From the NCBI GenBank assembly GCA_016716565.1, contig JADJWC010000001.1, forward strand, positions 620,001 to 684,000: a DNA stretch of 64,000 nucleotides, in the 5' to 3' direction. Shown in pieces: positions 43,714-51,490 of the stretch. The position numbers and the translations under genes were made by a program. Each line of letters begins with the position of its first letter. The first letter of the stretch is position 1. Under the pieces are notes generated by a model. The model saw only the letters and a program-made list of their open reading frames with translations. It did not search any database and was not told the DNA's origin. Source of the DNA: a bacterium. GTDB taxonomy: Bacteria > Bacteroidota > Ignavibacteria > Ignavibacteriales > Ignavibacteriaceae.

Positions 43714-44838
43714 TTAATTAGCTCCTGTATTGTTAAAAAAAACTATTGGGTTCGTCGAACCTTTAAACTTTAAAACTTTTATTTTTCTTTCTTCATTTAA
43801 AAAAGAATCTAATCTTCTTTTAATTTCATCAAGTATCGGCACTTCTGTTTCATAATGCCCGGCATCGATTAATAATATTTTACCCTCAGCATCATGGAAA
43901 GTATGGTACTTCAAATCTGCTGTGATAAAAGCATCGGCATTCTGCTTAATAGCTTCATCAAGCAATTCGCCGCAAGAACCGCCGCACACAGCCACTTTTT
44001 TAATTGATTGAGTCTTTCCTGTTGCGTAACGTAAACCGTTTGTTTTTAATTTGGAAGAAACAAATTTTAAAAAATCATTTGACTTTATTGGCGTAGTCAA
44101 ATCCCCGATCGCACCGATTCCATAGTTAATGTTATCATTCTTTAAAGGATAAACATCGTATGCAACTTCTTCGTACGGATGCTCTTTTTTCATAGAATTA
44201 ATCACTTGGGAAAGTTTCCATTCATCCACTGAGACTTCCAGCTTTACCTCATCGACAGATTCTGTGCTTCCTCTTTTACCGACAGATGGATTACTCAGCT
44301 CCGAGCCTTTAAATGTTCCGGTACCAATAGTTCGGAAACTGCAATGAGAGTATTCACCGATTATTCCAGCGCCAGCCTGATGCATTGCATCCGCAACATT
44401 ATTAATATGAGTTAATGGCACGAACACACAAAGTTTAAATTGATTTTCCTTGAGGTTTTTTAAGAAGTTTATATTTTTTAAATCAAGTCTCCTGGCAAGT
44501 TGATAACTAACACCGTGTTTTGTAAAATCAAGATTTGTATGTGCTGAGTATAATGTGATATTGTTTTTTATCATCAGCTCAATAAGTTTAGCATTTTTAC
44601 TTCCAGAGAAATCAAGATTTTTAAGAGGATGATAAAGCAGCGGATGGTGTGAAATGACAAAGTTACAGTTTTCTTTTATTGCGTACTTGATTGCCTCATC
44701 ATTAATATCAAGACTAAGTAAAATATTTTTAACCTTATGATTAGGATTACCAACCTGTAGTCCAACATTATCTTTTTCCCAGGCAATTCCTTTTGGCGCC
44801 CAATCTTCCAGATATTTAATTATCTCTTTTCCGGTCAT
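43714..44838 (-). CDS. Nif3-like dinuclear metal centre hexameric protein
   Basis: 374 residues, the long form with a PII-like domain inserted between the two Nif3 halves. The first half has VISHHPLLYHPLKN with metal-ligand histidines; the second has AVCGGSCGELLDEA, FITADLKYHTFHD and LIDAGHYETE. The start is taken at ATG 44838 because the twelve extra upstream codons fall within a terminator-like hairpin. Some Nif3 homologues have GTP cyclohydrolase-like annotations, but function is not settled. Confidence 0.92.
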   Translation of the reverse strand: MTGKEIIKYLEDWAPKGIAWEKDNVGLQVGNPNHKVKNILLSLDINDEAIKYAIKENCNFVISHHPLLYHPLKNLDFSGSKNAKLIELMIKNNITLYSAHTNLDFTKHGVSYQLARRLDLKNINFLKNLKENQFKLCVFVPLTHINNVADAMHQAGAGIIGEYSHCSFRTIGTGTFKGSELSNPSVGKRGSTESVDEVKLEVSVDEWKLSQVINSMKKEHPYEEVAYDVYPLKNDNINYGIGAIGDLTTPIKSNDFLKFVSSKLKTNGLRYATGKTQSIKKVAVCGGSCGELLDEAIKQNADAFITADLKYHTFHDAEGKILLIDAGHYETEVPILDEIKRRLDSFLNEERKIKVLKFKGSTNPIVFFNNTGAN

Positions 44839-44841
44839 TTC

Positions 44842-44876
44842 AAAAAAAAATGCACTTCTCTGTTTGAAGTGCATTT
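44842..44876 (-). terminator. Terminator-like hairpin directly before the Nif3-family start codon
   Basis: A perfect 10-bp stem AAATGCACTT/AAGTGCATTT (44848-44857 with 44867-44876) is followed on the minus strand by nine T residues ending 3 bases before the ATG at 44838. It can end the ispG transcript or attenuate the next gene. No Shine-Dalgarno can fit between it and the start. Confidence 0.8.
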
Positions 44877-45019
44877 CGTTAATTTTTTTATACCCCCGGG
44901 ATTTTATTATCCCTTATTTCGGCAATATCAAGGTATTTTAAGTTTGTCTTTCTTATTAGTATCATTTTAAGTGTCAAAATATAGTAGAAAAAGTTTGAAG
45001 TAACAACCTGCGAAAATCG

Positions 45020-47017
45020 TCAGTAAACACCATCTTTCACAGGTTCTAACCAGTTTCCATCCTCTTTAATTAATCCAATCAGTTCATCAACCGCTTGAGA
45101 AGAAGGGACACTTCTTTTAATTATATCCTTTCCTCTGTAAAGAGTTATTTTATCCACACCGGAACCTACATACCCATAATCAGCATCAGCCATTTCTCCG
45201 GGACCATTTACTATGCAGCCCATTATCGCGATCTTAACGCCTTTCAGATGTTCGGTGCGTTTTCTTATCATCTCTGTTGTGTCCTGCAAGTCAAATAATG
45301 TTCTACCGCAGGATGGACAAGCGATGTATTCTGTTTTCGAAATTCTAGTTCTTGTTGCCTGTAGAATTCCGAAAAGAGTTCGATTAATAAATTTTTCTTG
45401 TGATTCTTTTACAAATGTACGTTTGATTCGATTTTCAATTTCAGATTTTTCTTTGTCAGCAGTAAGCCAAACTCCATCTCCAAAACCATCAATCAACAAT
45501 CCGCCAAAATCAGTTGAGGAATAAAGCCGTACTTCATCAAGTGAAATATTATCGTAATCTCTTTTAACAATAACTGGATTTTTAATCCCTCGATTGATCA
45601 ACTCAAAGAAAAATCTTCTTTGTTCTGCCATTCCGTGTTCGTTATCAGTTTCGATAACAAGTATAAGTTTCCTGTCGTTTCTAATTTTCTCTGTAATTTC
45701 ATCACTGAGTTCATTTAATTTCAACTTTAAAAAGTTAATTTGATCCGACAGTGTTTCATTCTTCAGATATTCATCTTTTGTCAAAATCGGAAATCTCAAT
45801 TTTTTTGAATCAAGTTTTTGCCAAGCGTTATAGTTAATAATCAGTTTCAGATTTTCCGGCAGTTCAAATTTGATATTTTGTTTGCCAAGATAAATTATAT
45901 CTGCTGCAGCATCTGCAAGATACCACTTGTCAGATGGCTCATCGTACTTGTAGCCAATATCTACCAATTCCTTTTGATTAGAAATTTCTATTGAGCTGTA
46001 ATCAGCGATGACAACGGGTACGTTACTGCCTCCGATTCCCATAACTTCAAAGGATTCTCTTCTTTTATAAGTAACCGGATCGATGGGAATTTCAGATACA
46101 GGAACGATTAATTTATGATCTGCTCTGTTCTTGTATCGATTAGCTAAAGAAATTGCAACCGGAGCTTCATATTCAGGATCTTCAGTCAGCGAAACTCTGA
46201 TAGTATCTCCAATTCCATCTTCAAGAAGAGCACCTATTCCAACAGCAGATTTGATTCTTCCATCTTCACCGCCACCAGCTTCTGTAACTCCGAGATGAAT
46301 TGGATAATTCATTTCTTCTTCTTCCATCTTCTGTATCAACAATCTGTAAGCTTGAACCATAACTTGCGGATTGCTTGCTTTCATTGACAAAACAATGCTG
46401 TGATAATTAAGATCTTCGCAAATTCTTACAAACTCTAATGCAGACTCAACCATGCCGAGCGGTGTGTCGCCAAAGCGATTCATTATTCTGTCTGAAAGTG
46501 AACCGTGGTTTGTTCCGATTCTCATCGCTGTCCCATATTCTTTACAAACTTTTACAAGCGGAGTGAACCTTTCTCTTATTCTTTCAAGCTCTTCCTGGTA
46601 TTCCTGATCGGTGTATTCAAATTGCTCAAATTTTTTCTTGTCAACATAATTTCCAGGGTTTACTCTGACTTTCTCAACAATCCTTGCGGCAAGTTCAGCT
46701 GCATTTGGTGTAAAATGAATATCTGCAATCAATGGAACTTTATACCCTCTTGCGCGTAATTCCTTTTTTATGTTCTCGAGATTTTTTGCTTCGTTAATGC
46801 TTGGTGCAGTTATCCGGACGTATTCACATCCTGCTTCAACCATTCTGATAGTTTGTTCAACGGTTGCAATTGTATTCATAGTGTCTGTTATTGTCATAGA
46901 TTGAATACGAATAGGATTATTTCCACCGAGCGGAACGTCTCCGATTTTCACTTCACGGGTTTTATATCGGGAGTATTCAGTCAAACTGTTACAGTATTTT
47001 TTTATTGTCTCAGACAT
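45020..47017 (-). CDS. ispG: 4-hydroxy-3-methylbut-2-enyl diphosphate synthase, long form
   Basis: 665 residues, the long type with an extra domain between the TIM barrel and the iron-sulphur domain, as in Bacteroidetes, Chlorobi, Chlamydiae and plants. The barrel begins REVKIGDVPLGG and has IRIQSMT and RVNPGNY. The 4Fe-4S ligands are in ACPSCGRT and MGCIVNGPGEM. It converts methylerythritol cyclodiphosphate to HMBPP in the MEP pathway. The insertion (about 290-540) is conserved but not catalytic. Confidence 0.96.
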   Translation of the reverse strand: MSETIKKYCNSLTEYSRYKTREVKIGDVPLGGNNPIRIQSMTITDTMNTIATVEQTIRMVEAGCEYVRITAPSINEAKNLENIKKELRARGYKVPLIADIHFTPNAAELAARIVEKVRVNPGNYVDKKKFEQFEYTDQEYQEELERIRERFTPLVKVCKEYGTAMRIGTNHGSLSDRIMNRFGDTPLGMVESALEFVRICEDLNYHSIVLSMKASNPQVMVQAYRLLIQKMEEEEMNYPIHLGVTEAGGGEDGRIKSAVGIGALLEDGIGDTIRVSLTEDPEYEAPVAISLANRYKNRADHKLIVPVSEIPIDPVTYKRRESFEVMGIGGSNVPVVIADYSSIEISNQKELVDIGYKYDEPSDKWYLADAAADIIYLGKQNIKFELPENLKLIINYNAWQKLDSKKLRFPILTKDEYLKNETLSDQINFLKLKLNELSDEITEKIRNDRKLILVIETDNEHGMAEQRRFFFELINRGIKNPVIVKRDYDNISLDEVRLYSSTDFGGLLIDGFGDGVWLTADKEKSEIENRIKRTFVKESQEKFINRTLFGILQATRTRISKTEYIACPSCGRTLFDLQDTTEMIRKRTEHLKGVKIAIMGCIVNGPGEMADADYGYVGSGVDKITLYRGKDIIKRSVPSSQAVDELIGLIKEDGNWLEPVKDGVY

Positions 47018-47028
47018 ATTCCTAAAAA

Positions 47029-47550
47029 TTATTTTGTAAGATGTAGAACAGCTTCAGCAAATTGCAGAGCTGAACGTGCATCATTTGCGGTAACTATATT
47101 TCCATCAATAACTACATTCTTATCCTGATAATCAATTCCAGCATTAATTAGTTCCATTTTGTCTTCTGCAAAACAAGTTGCCTTTTTATTTTGAAGAATG
47201 CCTGCTTTTGCCAGAGTAATTGGCGATGAGCAGATTGCAGCAACAACTTTTTTTGCCTCAAAGAACTTTTTTATGATTTTGTGTAGTGTTTCATTTTTCC
47301 AGTAAGCTTTGCTTCCCGACCCACCAATCAAAATAAATGATTCGAAATTATTCACATTCACATTATAAAAACTTGTATCTGATTTAACCTTCATTCCTTT
47401 GCTGCCAGCACAAGCAAAATGATCATCAGAAGTAATAAAAATATTATTGCCGGATTTCAATAATCTTCTCTTTACAGTAATGTATTCTTCCTCATTAAAA
47501 TCTTTTTTAGGAAGGAAAACCAGGAAACTATTTTTAGCGGGATTTATCAT
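47029..47550 (-). CDS. DJ-1/PfpI family protein
   Basis: 173 residues with the class I glutamine-amidotransferase-like fold. The nucleophile elbow is AAICSSPITLAKAG with a cysteine followed by serine, and FILIGGSGSKAYW lies near the middle. Members are chaperones, deglycase-like enzymes or proteases; the exact activity is debated. It lies 11 bases upstream of ispG on the same strand and is probably co-transcribed. Confidence 0.9.
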   Translation of the reverse strand: MINPAKNSFLVFLPKKDFNEEEYITVKRRLLKSGNNIFITSDDHFACAGSKGMKVKSDTSFYNVNVNNFESFILIGGSGSKAYWKNETLHKIIKKFFEAKKVVAAICSSPITLAKAGILQNKKATCFAEDKMELINAGIDYQDKNVVIDGNIVTANDARSALQFAEAVLHLTK

Positions 47551-47672
47551 TCTTCAATTCAAATTTGCTTACAAATATATGAAATATGATTCGCTGTGAA
47601 AAAGTTAGTATAGTATACTTCACAAATGATAAAAATAACGATTATATTTACGATTGAATTGATTAAACAAAT

Positions 47673-49547
47673 ATGCGAATACCCGAATCGAAAATAGAAG
47701 AAATTCGAAACTCAGTTGATATTGTTGATGTGATATCACAGCAGGTTCAACTGCGTAAACGGGGTAAGAATTTTATCGGACTTTGTCCGTTCCATTCAGA
47801 AAAAACTCCTTCATTTACAGTTAGTGAAGAGAAACAGATATTTCATTGTTTTGGGTGTCACACTGGCGGGAATGTTTTCAAGTTTTTAACCGAATTTCAT
47901 AAAATTTCTTTTGTTGAAGCCGTGCAGGAACTTGCGGAGCAGCAGGGAATTACGATTGAATTTGATAAGCAGGAATTCACTGAGCAGCAATCCGAGCAGG
48001 AAGTTCTTTATGATATCAACACAGAAGCAGCAAGATATTTTCTGAATAATCTTTTAAATGATGCCGAGGGAGAAGTTGCACGAAAGTATCTTCACGATAG
48101 AAACATAAAAACACAAACACTCCGAACATTTGGTTTGGGTTACACTTTGCGGGGATGGGAAAATTTTATCAACTATGCTAGGAGCAGAAATTTAAATATT
48201 GATAAATGCATTCAACTTGGATTGATTGGAAAAAATTCGGAAGGAAAGTTGTTTGATAAACTTCCTGGAAGATTAATCTTTCCGATTTTCTCACCAAATG
48301 GAAGAGTAGTCGCGTTTGCAGGCAGAGTTCTCGATCCGAAAGATACAGGTGCAAAATATATAAACTCACCCGAGTCACTCATCTATATTAAAGGAAGAAT
48401 TCTTTACGGACTTTCATTCGCAAAAGATGATATTCGAAGACTTGACAAAGCGATTATTGTTGAAGGCTATATGGATTTGATTTCACTTTATCAAAGTGGA
48501 ATTAAAAACGTTGTTGCTGTTTCAGGAACTGCATTGACAGATGATCAGGTCCAGCTATTATCACGATACACAAAAAATGTTGTTCTTCTTTTTGATGCTG
48601 ACGTTGCCGGAATAAAAGCTTCTATGAGAAGCATCGAAATATTACTTAAGCGTGATATGGAAATAAAGATTGTCTCGCTGCCGAAAGGAGAAGACCCTGA
48701 TTCATTCGTGAATAAATTCGGCAAAGAAGAATTTGAAGAACTGGTTAAGCAAGCGGAAAACTTTTTAGAATATGAAACAAAGTATTATGAATCACTCGGT
48801 AAGTTTGAAGATGCTTCAACAGCAGCAGAAGCAATTCGAGATTTAGTAAAGCCGGTTGCATTGATCGACGATGAACTAAAAAGAAATCTGCTGATTAGAA
48901 ATATTGCCAAAAAGTTTAATCTGCGGGAAAAGCTTCTCGAATCGGAACTTGATAAACAAATTAAGCAGGTAAAGCGGTTCGAGAAAACTGATGTGAGGGT
49001 AATACAGCAAAGAAAATTCGAAGAAACTACTACAACATTTATCGATGCGACAACTGAGATATCACCCGTTATTTACAATCTGGAAAAAGAAATTCTGAAG
49101 TTATTATTCGAGGCGGAGAAACCAGTCGCAGAACTTGTTTTTGCTTACTTGCAACCGGAAGATTTCAGCGGTTCAATCAATCGAGAATTATTTGAATTGG
49201 TAAAAGGTGAATTTGAGAACGACTCTAATTTTACAACAAGCGACCTGGTTAGTGTGCTTAAAGACGAGAAGAAAGAGGTGTATGTTCGTGAACTTACTTT
49301 TGATAAATATTCGGTCAGCAGCAGCTGGGAAGATAGATTCCCAAGTATCACAACCGAAATGACTTTAATGAAATATGCAAAAGACACTGTGATGAAATTT
49401 GTAATTGAAAGAATCGAAAAACGGATTCAATCCAATCGCAGAGAGATTGAGCTGACAGAAGATGAATCGAAATTATTAGAGCTGATGAAAAGTAATAACG
49501 AGCTTGAAAGAGAAAAAAAGAGAATTAGAGAAGAGTTGAGCAATTGA
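47673..49547 (+). CDS. dnaG: DNA primase DnaG
   Basis: 624 residues. The zinc-binding domain (about 38-62) has CPFHSEKTPSF and FHCFGCHTGG. The RNA polymerase core and TOPRIM domain follow, with VEGYMDLISLYQSG and LLFDADVAGIKA. A C-terminal helicase-binding region is present but divergent. It makes RNA primers for the replication fork. The start is ATG at 47673. The divergent gene on the other side is the DJ-1 family protein. Confidence 0.97.
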   Translation: MRIPESKIEEIRNSVDIVDVISQQVQLRKRGKNFIGLCPFHSEKTPSFTVSEEKQIFHCFGCHTGGNVFKFLTEFHKISFVEAVQELAEQQGITIEFDKQEFTEQQSEQEVLYDINTEAARYFLNNLLNDAEGEVARKYLHDRNIKTQTLRTFGLGYTLRGWENFINYARSRNLNIDKCIQLGLIGKNSEGKLFDKLPGRLIFPIFSPNGRVVAFAGRVLDPKDTGAKYINSPESLIYIKGRILYGLSFAKDDIRRLDKAIIVEGYMDLISLYQSGIKNVVAVSGTALTDDQVQLLSRYTKNVVLLFDADVAGIKASMRSIEILLKRDMEIKIVSLPKGEDPDSFVNKFGKEEFEELVKQAENFLEYETKYYESLGKFEDASTAAEAIRDLVKPVALIDDELKRNLLIRNIAKKFNLREKLLESELDKQIKQVKRFEKTDVRVIQQRKFEETTTTFIDATTEISPVIYNLEKEILKLLFEAEKPVAELVFAYLQPEDFSGSINRELFELVKGEFENDSNFTTSDLVSVLKDEKKEVYVRELTFDKYSVSSSWEDRFPSITTEMTLMKYAKDTVMKFVIERIEKRIQSNRREIELTEDESKLLELMKSNNELEREKKRIREELSN

Positions 49548-49586
49548 CAATCATTCTACATTATAAATTTTCCATTCTGAATTAAT

Positions 49587-49808
49587 ATGTATCGTCAGGC
49601 AAAAACAGGCAAGCTAATGATTGAAATACTTCCGGATAAGTGTGACTTTTGCGGCTGTTGTGTCGGCGTTTGTCCTGAAGATGCAATTGAACTTAAGGAA
49701 GCAGAGATTTTTATCATTGATCCAAGATGTACTAACTGTGCTAAGTGTGTTTGGTCCTGTCCGATTGAGGTAATCAAGTTTAATAAAGAAGGTGTGGTGG
49801 TGAAATGA
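49587..49808 (+). CDS. 2[4Fe-4S] ferredoxin
   Basis: 73 residues with two CxxCxxCxxxCP clusters (CDFCGCCVGVCP and CTNCAKCVWSCP). An internal ATG at 49620 (MIEILPDKC) is an alternative start that fits the family well. In relatives such a ferredoxin is adjacent to a geranylgeranyl reductase and likely supplies its electrons. Here the two are separated by the four-helix-bundle gene at 49882. Confidence 0.93.
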   Translation: MYRQAKTGKLMIEILPDKCDFCGCCVGVCPEDAIELKEAEIFIIDPRCTNCAKCVWSCPIEVIKFNKEGVVVK

Positions 49809-49833
49809 GTTTTCATTTTAAGCTGGAGGTCTG

Positions 49834-50273
49834 CAGTCTTCAGTCAGCAGTCTACAAGACAGATTAATTTAGAGTATCGGGATGAGCACGTTCAGAGACT
49901 TAAAGGTTTATCAAAAAGCATTCAAACTGGCAATGGATATTTTTGAATTGACTAAATCGTATCCTGATGAAGAAAAATTTGGCTTAATAATTCAAATAAG
50001 AAAGTCATCGCGAAGTGTCTGTTCTTCGATAGCCGAAGGATACAGAAAGCGAAAGTATCCGGCTCACTTCGTATCAAAAATGACTGATGCGGATATGGAA
50101 AACTCAGAGACACAAGTATGGTTGGATTTTTCATTAAGCTGCAAGTACATCGATAAGATTAAATACAAAAATTTCATCGAAAGATCTGAGGAAATAGGTA
50201 GAATGTTGAATCATATGATCGAAAATCCCGAAAAATATTTATAAAGATTTGCAGACTGTAAATTGAAGACTGT
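49834..50273. repeat. Inverted repeats flanking the four-helix-bundle gene
   Basis: CAGTCTTCA-N5-CAGTCT-N-CA is found at 49834-49856 on plus and at 50250-50273 on minus with the same spacing. The two arms enclose the four-helix-bundle gene closely, as if it were inserted together with them. Confidence 0.7.
49882..50244 (+). CDS. Four-helix-bundle protein of the S23 (23S rRNA intervening-sequence) family
   Basis: 120 residues with the family hallmarks FRDLKVYQKAFKLA, FGLIIQIRKSSRSVCSSIAEG and MIENPEKYL. Members are found within 23S rRNA intervening sequences and at many scattered genomic sites; some resemble the Avd protein of diversity-generating retroelements, but no reverse transcriptase or variable repeat is present here. 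It lies between a ferredoxin and a geranylgeranyl reductase and is flanked by inverted repeats, which suggests mobility. Function unknown. Confidence 0.92.
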   Translation: MSTFRDLKVYQKAFKLAMDIFELTKSYPDEEKFGLIIQIRKSSRSVCSSIAEGYRKRKYPAHFVSKMTDADMENSETQVWLDFSLSCKYIDKIKYKNFIERSEEIGRMLNHMIENPEKYL

Positions 50274-50314
50274 AGACTCTAAAGTTAAAATGATAATCAG
50301 CATGACAGAAAAAA

Positions 50315-51490
50315 ATGAGTAAAATGAAAAAAGAATACGACATAATAGTAGTTGGTGCTGGACCTGCCGGATCAATGGCTGCACGGTTTGCTGCTGAGCA
50401 GGGAGTTTCAGTTTTAATGCTGGAAAAGGACAGAGATGTTGGTTATCCTGTCCGATGCGGTGAAGCAATTAGTAAAGTAGGTGTTGAAGAATTTATTCCT
50501 TCCGATGATAAATGGATTGCAACAAAGATAAGTAAATTTTCATTCAACGCTCCCGATGGCACAGAAGTAATTCTTGATTTTGGTGAAGCAGGTTACGTTC
50601 TTGAGCGCCGAATATTTGACTACGAACTTGCGCGAACTGCTGCTGATGCAGGAGTTGAAATTCTCACGCGTGCTTATGTTAATAATTTGTTGTTTGATGA
50701 TGGTAAAGTAGTCGGAGTTAAATATGAGTTTCATGGAGAACAAAAAGAAGTAAAAGCGAAAGTTGTAATTGCTGCTGATGGAGTTGAATCACGTGTTGGT
50801 CGTTGGGCAGGACTTGAAACTCATATTGATTTTCGTGATATGGAAAGCGCTGTTCAAATTACTGCTGCTAATATTCCTGTAGATCAAAACACACTTTATT
50901 TTTATTTCGGGAAGGATGTTGCGCCAAACGGATACTTCTGGGTTTTTCCAAAAGGACACAACAAAGCAAACATTGGTCTCGGAGTGAGTGGAATTATCGG
51001 AAAGAAAAAATCCGCACAATCTTTTCTCGATGACTTTATGAACAAGCATTATCCGAATGCACCGGTGTTAACTAAAATTGCCGGTGGAGTTCCTTGTGCA
51101 ATCACACTAAAAAAAATTTCTGCACCGGGAATAATGCTTGTTGGAGATGCAGCACGACAGGTTAATCCTTTAAGCGGTGGAGGAATTGCTTCGGGAATGA
51201 TCGGCGGAAAAATTGCAGGGACCATTGCCGCTGAAGCAATCAAAATGAACAAGCTCGAACATATCTTAAATTACGACAAAGCATGGGCAGATAGACTCGG
51301 TAAACGACACGAGACCTTCAACAGAATTAAAGAAGGCATATACAATTTTTCAGATGAAAAGTTTAACAACATTGCACATGCCTTCAACAAAGTTCCTTAT
51401 GAGAAGAGAACCCTCGGAAGATTATTTACAACTGCACTTATTAACCAACCTTCGCTTTTGGTAGATATTGCAAAAGTTTTTGTAATCTAA
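50315..51490 (+). CDS. Geranylgeranyl reductase-family FAD protein
   Basis: 391 residues. The N-terminal FAD motif IIVVGAGPAGSMAAR is followed by GYPVRCGEAIS (the family's cysteine motif), a second segment VIAADGVESRVGRW, and the FAD-ribityl motif MLVGDAARQVNPLSGGG. Such enzymes reduce isoprenoid double bonds, for example in geranylgeranyl chains of lipids, quinones or chlorophyll. It probably uses the nearby ferredoxin. It converges on the TonB receptor gene with a 4-base overlap. An internal ATG at 50324 is possible. Confidence 0.93.
   Translation: MSKMKKEYDIIVVGAGPAGSMAARFAAEQGVSVLMLEKDRDVGYPVRCGEAISKVGVEEFIPSDDKWIATKISKFSFNAPDGTEVILDFGEAGYVLERRIFDYELARTAADAGVEILTRAYVNNLLFDDGKVVGVKYEFHGEQKEVKAKVVIAADGVESRVGRWAGLETHIDFRDMESAVQITAANIPVDQNTLYFYFGKDVAPNGYFWVFPKGHNKANIGLGVSGIIGKKKSAQSFLDDFMNKHYPNAPVLTKIAGGVPCAITLKKISAPGIMLVGDAARQVNPLSGGGIASGMIGGKIAGTIAAEAIKMNKLEHILNYDKAWADRLGKRHETFNRIKEGIYNFSDEKFNNIAHAFNKVPYEKRTLGRLFTTALINQPSLLVDIAKVFVI

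Noticed and set aside
49882..50244. Avd-type accessory gene of a diversity-generating retroelement
   Set aside because: No reverse transcriptase, template repeat or variable repeat is in the window; the protein fits the general S23 four-helix family.
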